Shown here: positions 15,720 through 25,800 of the stretch, piece after piece | Layout: the number at the start of each line of letters is the position of its first letter | How positions within the stretch are numbered: the stretch's first letter is position 1 | Assembly (NCBI GenBank): GCA_026397725.1 | Contig: JAPLUI010000199.1 | Location: 1 to 35,408, forward strand | DNA from: Verrucomicrobiota bacterium | GTDB lineage: Bacteria > Verrucomicrobiota > Verrucomicrobiia > Verrucomicrobiales > Akkermansiaceae | Length of the DNA stretch: 35,408 bases | Direction: 5' to 3' | Position numbers and translations under genes: made by a program | The notes under the pieces: generated by a model | What the model was told of the DNA's origin: nothing | Database searches by the model: none | Seen by the model: only the letters and a program-made list of their open reading frames with translations

Positions 15720-18700
15720 TCAGTTGGGCGTCACCACCAAACGGACGAAGAGAGTGCCCATGCCAGGTGGCAGGATGTATTCGACCGAGGTGCCGAGGTC
15801 GGTGGCTGGCACGTCCGTCCAGGTGATGAGGTCGGGCGAGGTTTGGACCTGCCAGGTGCCGTTGAAGGCCGGATCCATCGGCCAGGTGATCTTGTTGCTC
15901 GCGTCCGGGCCGGGATTGGCCGTGATGGACGAACCGGTCTCGCCCATGAAGTATTCGACGCCGTTGTCCATGCCGTCATTATCGTAGTCTTCACCGGGCG
16001 TCTGGCCGGGCGCGTTGGTGGCAGCCCAGCCCGAGTAGCCGGCACCGGCTTCCACAGTCATGATCACGTTGCCAGAGTTCACGGCAACGATCGCCACCAT
16101 CCCCACCGCGAGACCGGTTCCGGTGACGGTTACCGGGTAGGCGGGCGAGGCATTTTCGGTGATGGTGCCGGTGCTGCCGTCACCCACCTGAATCAGCCGA
16201 TAGACGCCCGCGCCCAAGGCGGTCGTGGCGGCGTTGGTGACGGTGAGAGGGTTGTTGTTCAGGGTCAACGCGCCTTGGGAAACATGCAGCGCGGGATGGG
16301 CCGTATCACCGAAGAAACCAGTTGGGGTGAAGGTCAGTTCAACCGGTTGAACACCCAAGTCAACCACCCCACCGGCAGCACCAATGATCCGCGCGGCGGT
16401 GGAACCCGCTGCGGTGCCGGTGCCTCTGCCACGCAAAGTGGTGCTTGTGCTCAAGAGGTAGGGCGAAGTTCTGGCAGAAACATCCAAGGCCGCCCCAGCC
16501 GCGATGGAAACGAGCGTGGAATCGTTGATCGAGCCACCGCTGCCCAGTTTCAAGATGCCTGCGTTGATGGTGGTCGGACCGGTGTAAGTGTTGGCGGCAT
16601 TGAGGTTGAGCGGGCCTCCCGAATTCCCCAATTTGGTCAAGCCACCCGCGCCAGTGATGATTCCCCCAATGGTCATGTTTCCCGTTCCGGCCAAGTCGAA
16701 GGTGGTCGTGGCATCCAAGGTCACCGGGCCGTTCAGGTTGGCGGAGAAACTATTGCCATTATTGACCGCCGTGGCATTGAACGTCATGGAGTTGGTGAGA
16801 TTGCTGTTGCCATTGAGGTTCAAGGTCGTGCCCGCTGCCATGGAAACCGGGCCGGCGCCCAACAGGTTGTTAGCCGTGCCGCCCAGGTTCAGGCTGCCGG
16901 TGGTGACGGTGATGCCGCCATCGGATGTGTTGGCACCGGTAAGAATCAGCACGCCGAAACCAGTCTTGTCAATGGTTCCCGGGCCGGACACCGCACCGAA
17001 GAGCGTGACGCTGCCATTGGTCACCGCGTTGATGGTGGTGTTGGTGGCCAAGGTCAGGGCGGTGGCGATAGTGGATCCGCTGGCGGTATTCTGATTGATC
17101 GCCGGGGAAGCGGCTCCGTTGTCCGTTAGCGTTAGCGCATCGCCGCTCAACGTGACATTTCCGCCAAAGTTGATTTGATTGAGTTGGAAATCACCGGCCA
17201 GATTGTTGTTGGGAACATAGGTGCCCGGCAGGCTGAAATTGAGCGTGTAATCAGGTTGCCCGCCCGCGACAGGTGCCCAGACCACGCTTTGGTCGTTGGA
17301 CCAGTTGGCCGGATTGTTCCAATTTCCATTCGTGGCACTGGCCCAGGTGAAGATGGTGGGGGCAATCCACACGATGATTCCCGCTTGGGTGCCGGTGATG
17401 GAGGAAGTCGTGGCATCCGAGGCGGTGATGGACTGGGTGTCAACGGTGTTCAAAGTCACTTCGCCCGTGAAAGCATGCGTGCCGCTGTCGCCGCTGACAA
17501 AGGTGTAGTCGGCGGGCAGCACGGCAGAACCGTCAGTGCTGGTGAAATGAATGGTGCCCGCGTAGTTGGTGTCGATGTTGCCAAAGGCATCCTTGGCCGT
17601 CACCGTCACCGAGCCTGGCACTCCCGTTGCCTGCGGGCTGGGGAAGCCAGCGACCAGGAACGATGCGGCGGGGGCCGGGTTGATTGTAATGTCAGTCTGC
17701 GTGCCTGTCATTGCAGAAGTGATGGTATCGGTGGCAGTGATGTTGTGGGTGTCGGCTGTTTTCAAGGTGACGCCACTGGTGAAGACATGCACGCCATGGT
17801 CGCCTGGGAGGAACGTGTAATCGGCTGGCAGCGTGGCGGCGCCATCGGTGCTCGTCAGATGTACGGTTCCCACGTAACCGGTGGCGACGGCGCCACTGAT
17901 GGTGCGGGCGGTGACGGTGATGGTTCCTGCGACTCCCGCCGTTTGTGGATTGGGAAATCCGGTCACGGTGAATGAGACCGGGGTGGTATCCGGCAGCACG
18001 GTGAACGCCGCGCTGTTTCCTGCTGCGAGCGTGCCTCCGGTATTCGTCGCGGTGAGGGCGACGCCACTCTGTGCGGTATTATATACCACGCCGCTGATGG
18101 TGACGGAACTGTTTCCCGTGGTGATCATACCAGTTAGGTTTCCACTGAGAGCGCCGGCGCCTGTATGCAGGCTGAGCGTCACATCCGTATCGGCCGTGAC
18201 TTGGCGCGGGGTGCCGTCGGCATCCTGGGCTTGCACGACGACACTGAACGGAGTGCCCACCGTGGGACTGGCCCCTCCATTGACGGAGACGACCGCGAGC
18301 TTGGTGGCATCCGTGGGCAGGCCGCTTACGGTGAGGAGCAATTTGTTATTTGCCAGGTCCAGGGCAATGGTGGCGGCGGTGAAACCAGCCGCATAGGATC
18401 CGCCGTCCACCACCGGGGTGGGGAACGGGTTCACCTCGGTCGGAGTGGTCTGGGAGGTAGCCAGCGTGTAGGTGCCGGAGGGAAGATTGGCCGGGAGATT
18501 CAAATGGACTTCCGTGGCATCGAAACTCATGGCACCCGTCAGGGTCATGAGCGTGCTGTTGTTGTCTCCGGCATACGTTGGCGTGACCGTGAAGACAGCC
18601 TTGGCACCGGAACCAAATGTCGTGGCTCCGGCAATCGTGCCCGTGCCGCCGAGCGTGGCATTGGAACTGACCGCGACATTGCCGCCACCGCTGTTGTTGC

Positions 18701-21317
18701 CATTGACCAGCAGGGTTCCTGCGCTCACCGTCGTCGTTCCAGGGTAGGTGTTGTCGGCAGACAACACCAGCGTGCCCACCCCGGTCTTGGTCAGGTTGCC
18801 ACCACTCAAACCACTGAGAACTCCGCTCAATTTCCCATCGATGGCTGCCGCGCCGTTATCGACTTGAACGGTGCGAGCCGCACTCCCGAGGTCGAGGGGA
18901 TTCTGGAAATCAACGGTATGCGTGGCAGCACTTGCGCCCAGGATGAGGATCTTGGAATTGAGTCCGGTGCTGGGCGTGCCCCAGGCAATGGGAGCGGAGG
19001 CACCCCCGAGATTGACGAACCGATTCGTGACGAACGCCGCCCAGCCGCCGTTGCCGGAAAAGGTCGCGCCCGTAACCGTCCCGGCTGCCGCCAGGCTGCG
19101 GGTAAAGTCGCCAGCACCCAGCCCGATCACTCCGCCATTGAACGTCAGGGCGCCAAGACCACCAGTCGCACCGATGCCGCCATTAAGCGCGGTGGCATGA
19201 CTGAGTTGCAAGACCCCGGCGCTCACCGTCGTCACGCCGGTGTAGCTGTTCGCTGCGGAGAGCGTCCACACGCCTGCGCCTCCTTTGGTTAGAGTGGTCT
19301 TGTTGGTCACGGAAGGGTCGATGAGGATGCCGGCAATTTCACCATTGCCCACGCCCTGGATCGTAATGGTGCGGGCTGTGTTTTGGTGGGTGAAGGCACT
19401 GGTGAACTTGAGCAGTCCACCGCCGGATTGGGTGAATGTCGCGGCATTGCCACCGGCAAAATTGATCACCCGATCCGTCGTTTCCCCGCCTCCCGTATAG
19501 GTGAGTGTCACCCCGCTGTTCAAATCGATGGTGCCATTTGCCACCGTGACAGGAGCACCGAGATTGCTGGTGGCTGCATGCACGGTGCCCAACACGGCGT
19601 TGTCGGCCACGCTGTTCAACGAGGCCACGCTGATGGTTCCGGAATCGACAATGGTCTTGCCGGAATAGTTGCTGTTGCCGGAAAGCGTCAAGGTGTTGGC
19701 GCCGACTTTCCTGAAACCAATCGTACCGCCACCCGTGCCGACGGAGTCATTAATGTCCGTGGCAAAAGCGGCCGAGCCATTGGCCGTGTCCAAACTGAAA
19801 ACCGAGCCCGACTTCATTCCGTTGCTGGCCACCCCCGTGGTTACGTTCGTCAGCATCGTGCCAGCCAGGGCAGGGGTGAAATCAGCCGCGCCACCGATGT
19901 TGAGCCGCAACGTGCATCCGCTATTGACCGTGATGCTGGCGGGCGTCCACTGCACAGTGTCATTGCTGTAGAGGGAGGATTTCACTTGGAGGACACCTGC
20001 GGTCACGAGCGTTGGGCCGGTGTAGGTGTTGTTCGTTCCCTTGAGGTTGACCATACCCGCGCCGGCGGTGAGGCCACCCGTCCCGCTCACATTGGCATTG
20101 ATCGACTTGGAGTTGTTATCCAGAAAGGATGAGGTTGCCCCCAGATAGATCGTGCCGGACCACGAATCGCCGAATCCATTGCCGCCCCGCAAGGTGCCCC
20201 CGTTCAACGTCAAACTACCGGTGATGGAGTTCCTTTCCAAGGTCAGCGTGGCACCGCTCTGAACAGTTACATTGATGGACCCCGGTGCCCCAAGGGAGAG
20301 ATTCCCCTGACCGGCGGTATTCATGCGCAAGGTTCCCGCATTGACGACTGTGCCACCCGTGTGAGTGTTCGTTCCGGTGAGATTCAGCGTGGTGCCGACG
20401 CCGCTGAAATTCAGCGCTGACGCACCCGCGCCATTGTTCACGATGGGCGCGGAAATCGTCGTGTCCTTACTGGTGGCGATCACCAATTCCTGAGTCGGTC
20501 CAATGCCCAGATTGCCCGTTCCGGAAATTGTCAGGGTGTTGGCCGACCCGGCATTCATCAGGCCGTTCAAGGTAATGGAATTTCCATTGTTCACGAGAGC
20601 CGCGTTGCCGCCGGTGTAACGCAGCGTGTTCGCCGTGATGGGCACGGTCATATTCGCCGCCGCCTCGAAGGAATAATTCCCATCGGCGTTGGTCACATTT
20701 GCCAGAGATCCGGTCGTTCCCGGCGTCTGGGTGGTGAACGCGGAAATCGCGCCGCCAGCGCTCTTCACATAGTTCAACGACGTGGTGCTCCCGGTCGTCG
20801 CCCAAGCGCCCAGAATGCCTGAGGCATCGTTGGCCAGCGTGCTGAGCGTGGCGGTGGCGTTGAAATTGGTGAAATCCACCACCGCCCCGGTGTGAACGAA
20901 GGTCCCCGTCACATCCAGGGTGAGCCCGGCAGCCGCCGCCCAATTTTGTTTCCCCTTCAACGTCAAACCACTGCCGATGGATAGATTCTGCGTGGCGGTG
21001 CTCAGATCGATGCCCGAAGTTCCCAGCGTGAGCGTATTCCCCGCACCGATGCTCACCGGACCACCGGGATTCGCCACTTTGATCCCCAGCCAGCTAACAT
21101 CTGCACCCAGCACGGTGCCATTCTCCCCCGTCACTGTTGCATCCCACAGCCCTATATCCGCCGCACCCGGCAGCGTATCCCAGCTTCCAGCCTGGCTGAG
21201 ATCCGTGATGTTATCCTGTTTGATGCGGCTGGCAGCATGGATGGTCGATTGCGCCAGGGATGCCAGGGCGCAGGCGAGGAGCAGGTGGCGGGCGGTTGTT
21301 CTTCGGTTGTTTTTCAT
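15720..21317 (-). CDS. Giant secreted beta-strand-repeat protein (1865 aa)
   Basis: The start is MKNNRRTTARHLLLACALASLAQSTIHAA, a clear signal peptide, at ATG 21317. Most of the protein is built of autotransporter-associated beta-strand repeats (PATR), recognisable by stretches such as NTYTGPTTINAGILKLGSG, NSYTGVTTVSAGVLQL and ANTSDGGITVTTGSLNLGG, separated by Gly/Asn/Thr-rich strands. At about residues 1117-1215 and 1220-1320 there are two tandem ~100-residue Ig-like modules that are near copies (GFPNPQTAGV / GFPSPQATGV; PADYTF in both). Near residue 1780 lies DYDNDGMDNGVEYFMG, a calcium-binding thrombospondin-3-like motif, followed by a C-terminal beta domain of the type found on many verrucomicrobial exported proteins. 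There is no autotransporter barrel, so surface delivery must use another route. Codons are AT-richer than the neighbours, as is common for such proteins. Confidence 0.85.
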   Translation of the reverse strand: MKNNRRTTARHLLLACALASLAQSTIHAASRIKQDNITDLSQAGSWDTLPGAADIGLWDATVTGENGTVLGADVSWLGIKVANPGGPVSIGAGNTLTLGTSGIDLSTATQNLSIGSGLTLKGKQNWAAAAGLTLDVTGTFVHTGAVVDFTNFNATATLSTLANDASGILGAWATTGSTTSLNYVKSAGGAISAFTTQTPGTTGSLANVTNADGNYSFEAAANMTVPITANTLRYTGGNAALVNNGNSITLNGLMNAGSANTLTISGTGNLGIGPTQELVIATSKDTTISAPIVNNGAGASALNFSGVGTTLNLTGTNTHTGGTVVNAGTLRMNTAGQGNLSLGAPGSINVTVQSGATLTLERNSITGSLTLNGGTLRGGNGFGDSWSGTIYLGATSSFLDNNSKSINANVSGTGGLTAGAGMVNLKGTNNTYTGPTLVTAGVLQVKSSLYSNDTVQWTPASITVNSGCTLRLNIGGAADFTPALAGTMLTNVTTGVASNGMKSGSVFSLDTANGSAAFATDINDSVGTGGGTIGFRKVGANTLTLSGNSNYSGKTIVDSGTISVASLNSVADNAVLGTVHAATSNLGAPVTVANGTIDLNSGVTLTYTGGGETTDRVINFAGGNAATFTQSGGGLLKFTSAFTHQNTARTITIQGVGNGEIAGILIDPSVTNKTTLTKGGAGVWTLSAANSYTGVTTVSAGVLQLSHATALNGGIGATGGLGALTFNGGVIGLGAGDFTRSLAAAGTVTGATFSGNGGWAAFVTNRFVNLGGASAPIAWGTPSTGLNSKILILGASAATHTVDFQNPLDLGSAARTVQVDNGAAAIDGKLSGVLSGLSGGNLTKTGVGTLVLSADNTYPGTTTVSAGTLLVNGNNSGGGNVAVSSNATLGGTGTIAGATTFGSGAKAVFTVTPTYAGDNNSTLMTLTGAMSFDATEVHLNLPANLPSGTYTLATSQTTPTEVNPFPTPVVDGGSYAAGFTAATIALDLANNKLLLTVSGLPTDATKLAVVSVNGGASPTVGTPFSVVVQAQDADGTPRQVTADTDVTLSLHTGAGALSGNLTGMITTGNSSVTISGVVYNTAQSGVALTATNTGGTLAAGNSAAFTVLPDTTPVSFTVTGFPNPQTAGVAGTITVTARTISGAVATGYVGTVHLTSTDGAATLPADYTFLPGDHGVHVFTSGVTLKTADTHNITATDTITSAMTGTQTDITINPAPAASFLVAGFPSPQATGVPGSVTVTAKDAFGNIDTNYAGTIHFTSTDGSAVLPADYTFVSGDSGTHAFTGEVTLNTVDTQSITASDATTSSITGTQAGIIVWIAPTIFTWASATNGNWNNPANWSNDQSVVWAPVAGGQPDYTLNFSLPGTYVPNNNLAGDFQLNQINFGGNVTLSGDALTLTDNGAASPAINQNTASGSTIATALTLATNTTINAVTNGSVTLFGAVSGPGTIDKTGFGVLILTGANTSDGGITVTTGSLNLGGTANNLLGAGPVSMAAGTTLNLNGNSNLTNSMTFNATAVNNGNSFSANLNGPVTLDATTTFDLAGTGNMTIGGIITGAGGLTKLGNSGGPLNLNAANTYTGPTTINAGILKLGSGGSINDSTLVSIAAGAALDVSARTSPYLLSTSTTLRGRGTGTAAGSTAARIIGAAGGVVDLGVQPVELTFTPTGFFGDTAHPALHVSQGALTLNNNPLTVTNAATTALGAGVYRLIQVGDGSTGTITENASPAYPVTVTGTGLAVGMVAIVAVNSGNVIMTVEAGAGYSGWAATNAPGQTPGEDYDNDGMDNGVEYFMGETGSSITANPGPDASNKITWPMDPAFNGTWQVQTSPDLITWTDVPATDLGTSVEYILPPGMGTLFVRLVVTPN

Positions 21318-21537
21318 TGGAATTGATTGGTTGGTTGGCGGATTTCTCCGGAAAAAAATGAAAAAATGGCAGAATCAAAAGTAAAGGATGGGTGGTGGAC
21401 GGGTCCATGAGAAGACAAAAACCTGATGATTTTGCGGCAGAACAGCGTGCTTGAAATCACAGAAGTCCTAAAGAAACTTACGATTTTGCGGCATTTCCGG
21501 TTGACTTCAGCCGCGTCGTCAGCCAGGAATTTTCAGC
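21318..21537. promoter_or_regulatory. Divergent control region between surface protein and AraC regulator
   Basis: This 220-bp, AT-richer gap separates the two divergent start codons. GATTTTGCGGCA occurs twice as a perfect direct repeat, at 21428-21439 and 21482-21493, 54 bp apart (about five helical turns). AraC-family proteins usually bind direct repeats, so these are candidate operator half-sites for the neighbouring regulator. I could not pick out a convincing -35/-10 pair. Confidence 0.5.
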
Positions 21538-22485
21538 ATGAGCTTGGACGACTCGGAACTCAGCACTCGGCACTCGGAACTCGGAACGCCATTTCGCCAC
21601 AGCCTGCCGGTATCCGATGCCATTTTCGGACTTCCCGTTTACGTGACCTCCGCAGGCTGGGAACGAGTTTTGCCCGGAGCGAACTATCCCTTGGCAGACA
21701 CCGGCTTGAACGGTTTCAAATGGGAAGATGGCAGGATTCTGCCGGAGTTCTGCCTCGCCTGGGTGGAGGAAGGCAAGGGCTATCTGGAAACCAAGGCGGG
21801 AAGGCAGGAAATCCCGCCGCGACGGGCCTTCCTGTTCAGGCCGGGAGAATGGCACCGCCACCGTCCACTCGCCGCCACGGGATGGGTCATCCTCTGGATT
21901 CATTTCAATGGCGAGCTGCCACACCAATGGCTGCAGGACGGCAGCTTCGAGTTGAGCGGCCACCTGCCTGAACTTGTTAGTCCGGAATTGTTTCGCAGCC
22001 AGCTCACGCGGCTGATTCATGCCGCCCACCACACTGCCGCCACCAACTCGCCACTCCTTTCGTGGCAGGCGGCTGGACTGCTCACGCATTTGGTGAAGCA
22101 GGGCGGCGAGCGGCGTGGCACCACGGGGCGCAGCAGTGACGAGAGCGTCAACCGGGCGGTGGAGTTCATCTGGAACCACAGTCATGCCTTTGTGGACGTC
22201 GCCGAGGTGGTGGCGCAGGCCGGTTTATCGCGGCGCTCGTTGGAACGCCGCTTCAGCAATGCCATGCAGCGGAGTGTGTTGGCAGAAATCCAGCTTTGCC
22301 GCCTGGGTCGTGCCAAACGCCTGCTAACCGAAACCCGGGTGCCGGTCAAGCAGGTCGTCCATCGCGCCGGACTGCGCAGCCATCAGCAACTCTGTCTGCT
22401 GTTCCAAGCCCATGAGGGCATGTCGCCAACGGCATACCGCGAGCAGGCCACGCCTCCGGGAGCGGAGCACGCCGAATCCTGGTGA
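21538..22485 (+). CDS. AraC-family transcriptional regulator
   Basis: A 315-residue protein. The N-terminal half (about 28-150) is a cupin-type sensor domain: LAWVEEGKGYLETKAGRQEIPPRRAFLFRPGEWHRHRP is the usual ligand-binding core. The C-terminal ~100 residues contain the two helix-turn-helix motifs (VDVAEVVAQAGLSRRSLERRF and VPVKQVVHRAGLRSHQQLCLLF), ending with the conserved GMSPTAYR. It is divergent from the giant surface-protein gene and probably controls it. The first 18 codons come mostly from a 35-bp heptamer array; ATG 21538 is the only in-frame ATG before the sensor domain, yet copy-number change in the array would shift the frame, so the true start deserves care. Confidence 0.9.
   Translation: MSLDDSELSTRHSELGTPFRHSLPVSDAIFGLPVYVTSAGWERVLPGANYPLADTGLNGFKWEDGRILPEFCLAWVEEGKGYLETKAGRQEIPPRRAFLFRPGEWHRHRPLAATGWVILWIHFNGELPHQWLQDGSFELSGHLPELVSPELFRSQLTRLIHAAHHTAATNSPLLSWQAAGLLTHLVKQGGERRGTTGRSSDESVNRAVEFIWNHSHAFVDVAEVVAQAGLSRRSLERRFSNAMQRSVLAEIQLCRLGRAKRLLTETRVPVKQVVHRAGLRSHQQLCLLFQAHEGMSPTAYREQATPPGAEHAESW
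21551..21587. repeat. Tandem heptamer array, ACTCGGA-type x5, in the regulator's 5' end
   Basis: Units ACTCGGA, ACTCAGC, ACTCGGC, ACTCGGA and ACTCGGA are followed by AC. At 35 bp the array is not a multiple of three and lies just after the assigned start codon. Confidence 0.9.
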
Positions 22486-22500
22486 CGGACCGAACGATGG

Positions 22501-22546
22501 CCCGGCCGCAGCGAGCGCCGGGACTTAGCCACAGCGGTGTGGCTAA
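22501..22546. other. Two adjacent hairpins downstream of the AraC gene
   Basis: CCCGGC (22501-22506) pairs with GCCGGG (22517-22522), and TTAGCCAC (22525-22532) pairs with GTGGCTAA (22539-22546) around a 6-nt loop. Neither has a following T tract, so termination is uncertain. Confidence 0.45.
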
Positions 22547-22587
22547 ACCGTTAGAGCTGCGGGGTTCCCATGAGGCACGCCGAAGAT

Positions 22588-22622
22588 TTCAACATTCAAC
22601 ATTCAACTTCCAACATTCAATG
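22588..22622. repeat. Degenerate heptamer array, TTCAACA-type x5
   Basis: Units TTCAACA, TTCAACA, TTCAACT, TCCAACA and TTCAATG in the gap between the AraC gene and the efflux operon's 3' end. Confidence 0.85.
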
Positions 22623-22650
22623 ATCAAGTAAGACCAAGAAATGTCACAGC

Positions 22651-22732
22651 CGCGCCCTGATTTGGGCAGGCTGGCCTGGATGCCGGGGATCGCCTTCTTG
22701 ACGCTGTCCACCACGATCTGCGGGTTTGCTCC
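22651..22732 (-). pseudogene. Possible fragment of an RND-type transporter gene
   Basis: Read on the minus strand, the frame gives GANPQIVVDSVKKAIPGIQ followed by ASLPK. This resembles the 'GAN..VVDAVK..LPxIQASLP' stretch of the periplasmic part of HAE1-class RND efflux pumps. There is no continuation on either side. With only ~27 residues the match is suggestive, not proof. It lies just past the P-II remnant in a gap downstream of czcA. Confidence 0.3.
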
Positions 22733-22757
22733 GCCCGGCCCGGAGCCGGCCCGTACC

Positions 22758-22884
<127 letters not shown>

Positions 22885-25800
22885 TTAGATCTCGACGTGT
22901 TTCGCGACCGGGTCGAAGCGGTTCGCGAACAGGGCGTAGAGCGTTGGCAGCACGATCAGCGTGAGCAGGGTGGAGGTGATGAGTCCGCCCATCACGACCA
23001 CCGCCAGCGGCTTCTGGATATCCGCGCCGGAGCCGGTGGCGTAGAGCATCGGCAGGTGGCCGATGAAACTCGTGAGGGCCGTCATGAACAAGGGCCGGAA
23101 GCGCAGGTTGCAGCCCTTGGTCACGGTGTCGATCACGGATTCGCCCGCCTCGCGGAGCTGACGGAAAAACGCGATCAGCACAACCCCGTTCTGAACGGCG
23201 ATGCCCAGCAGGACGATGAAGGCGACCGCCGCCGACACCGACAAGGGCATCTTGAAAGCGACCACCGCGATCACGCCGCCGATGAGTGCGAACGGCAGGT
23301 TGAGCAGGACGAGCAGGGCGTGCCACACCGAGCCGAGCGCCATATACAGGAGCACCATGATGAGCAGCAGCGCCATCGGCACCACGATGGCAAGCTGGCG
23401 CATCGCCCGCTGCTGGTTCTCGAACTGGCCACCGTACTCGACATAGTAACCCGACGGGAGCCCCTTGACCAGGGGCGCGAGCTTCCCTTGGACCTCGCTC
23501 ACGAAGCCACCCAGGTCGCGGCCGCGGATGTTGACCTCGGCGACCACCCGGCGCATGCCGTTTTCACGGCTGATTTGGGCGGGTGCCTCGATGGTGGTGA
23601 ATTTCGCGATCTGCGCGAGTTGCACCCGGCCACCCGCCGGGGTTGCGATGAGCAGGCGCTCGAGGTCGGGGATGTCGCGGCGGGCCGCCTCGGGGAAGCG
23701 GACGACCACTGCGAAGCGCCGTTGTTCCTCGATCAAGGTGGTGGCGGTTTTGCCGGCGATGGCCGCCTCGATGACCGCGTTGACCTCCGCGATCTTGATG
23801 CCGTAGCGGGCCAGGATTTCGCGATCGATGACCGCATCGATTTGCGCCATGCCCGAGACCATCTCCACCTTGACATCGCGCGATCCGTCCACCCCCTGCA
23901 GGATGGCGGCGGCCCGGTCGCAGAAGGTCTTGAGGATCTCCAGGTCGGGGCCGAACACCTTGATGGCCAGATCGCTCTTGACCCCGGAAATCAGTTCGTT
24001 GACCCGCAGGGCGATCGGTTGCGAGAAGGAATAGCGCAGGCCGGGCAGTTGGCCGAGGTCCTGTTGGATGGCATCGACCAATTCCGCCTTGTTGCGGCCG
24101 GTTCCCCATTGCTGGCGCGGTTTGAGCATGATGAAGACGTCCGTCTGCTCGGGGCCCATCGGGTCCTCCGAGATCTCCGCGCGTCCGGTCTTGCTGATCA
24201 CAGATTCGATTTCCGGAAACTTCTGCAGGCGTTTCTCAATGAAGCCCGCCACCTCCACGGACCCGTCGAGCGAGGCGTTGGGCAGGCGCACCACGTTGAT
24301 CGCGATGGACCCTTCGTCCAGCGGCGGCATGAACTCCGTGCCGACCAAGGGAATGAACGCGCACGAGGCAACCAGCACGCCGCCGGAGATGCCCAGCGTC
24401 CAGGCCGGGTGCCGGACCGCCTTCCCTAACAAACACATGTATCCCGAGTGGAAGCGGCGGATGAAGCCGAACTCCCGCTCGGGCTGCTGCAACAGGAACT
24501 TTTCCGCCAACACCGGCACTGCGGTCAATGCCACCACCAGCGAAACCATCAGCGCGATCAGCATGGTGGCCGCCAGCGGCGCAAACATCTTGCCTTCGAT
24601 CCCCTGCAGCGTGAACAGCGGCACCAGGATGATCGCGATGATCAGCACCGAGAAACTCACCGGCTTGGCAACCTCGACCACCGCTTCCATCACGATCCGC
24701 CGCTTGTGCTCCACGCCCGTGCGGTGCGCGAGGTGGCGCCTGACGTTCTCCACCACCACGATGGAGGCGTCCACGACCATGCCCACCGAGAACGCGAGCC
24801 CGCCGAGACTCATGAGGTTGGAGGTGAGGCCGACGGAGCCCATGACGATGAAACTGACCAGGAACGTGAGCGGCAGCGAAAAGACCACGATCAACGCGGT
24901 GCGAAACTCCGCCACGAACAGGAACAGCACGATGATCACAAAGATCCCGCCGGCCAGCAGCGCGTCCACCACCGTCTTGATGCATGCTTCTATCAAAGAT
25001 GTCCGGTCATAGAAGACATTGAGCCGGACGCCCGCGGGAAGCGTGTCCTTCAGCTTTTCGATCTGCGCCTTGACCCGGCTGACGACATCCTTGGAATTCT
25101 CCCCTTTGAGCATGATGATCATGCCCGCCACGGCCTCGCCCTTGCCGTCGCGCGAGACCGCGCCCTGCCGCGGCTCGGTGCCGATGGTGACCTCCGCGAC
25201 ATCGCGGATATAAACCGGGGAGCCATCCTTGGATTTGAGCACGATGCGCTCGATGTCGGGGATGTCCTTGAGCAATCCCACGCCGCGCATGTAGAGCTGC
25301 TCCCAGTCGCGCACCACCACGCCGCCCGCGGCGTTGGCATTGCCTTGCTCGACGGCCGCCACGACATCGCCCACCGTCAAGCCATACTTGAGCAGCTTCT
25401 CGGGAGTCACGAGCACCTGGTATTGTTTGACCTTGCCGCCGAAACTGTTCACCTCGTTGACGCCGGGCAGCGGTTTGAGGAGCGGTGCGATGATCCAGTC
25501 CTGGACCGTGCGGAGTTCCATCGCGCTCTTGCCCTCGCCCTCAACCGTGTATTGCAGGACCTCACCCAGGCCGGTTGAAATCGGCCCCAGTTCCGGCGCC
25601 ACGCCCGCAGGCAGTTGGTCGCGCGCCATGCTCAATCGCTCGAACACCACCTGGCGCGTCCAATACGTGTCCACCCCGTCCTCGAACACGATCACCACCT
25701 GCGACAGCCCCGCCTTCGAGAGCGACCTCACCTGCTTCACCCGCGGCAAACCGCGCATCACCAACTCGATCGGATAACTGACGCGCTGCTCGACATCCAC

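Noticed and set aside
15708..17129. Plus-strand frames opposite the giant beta-repeat protein
   Set aside because: Composition mirrors the Gly/Asn/Thr repeats on the other strand and no domain is present.
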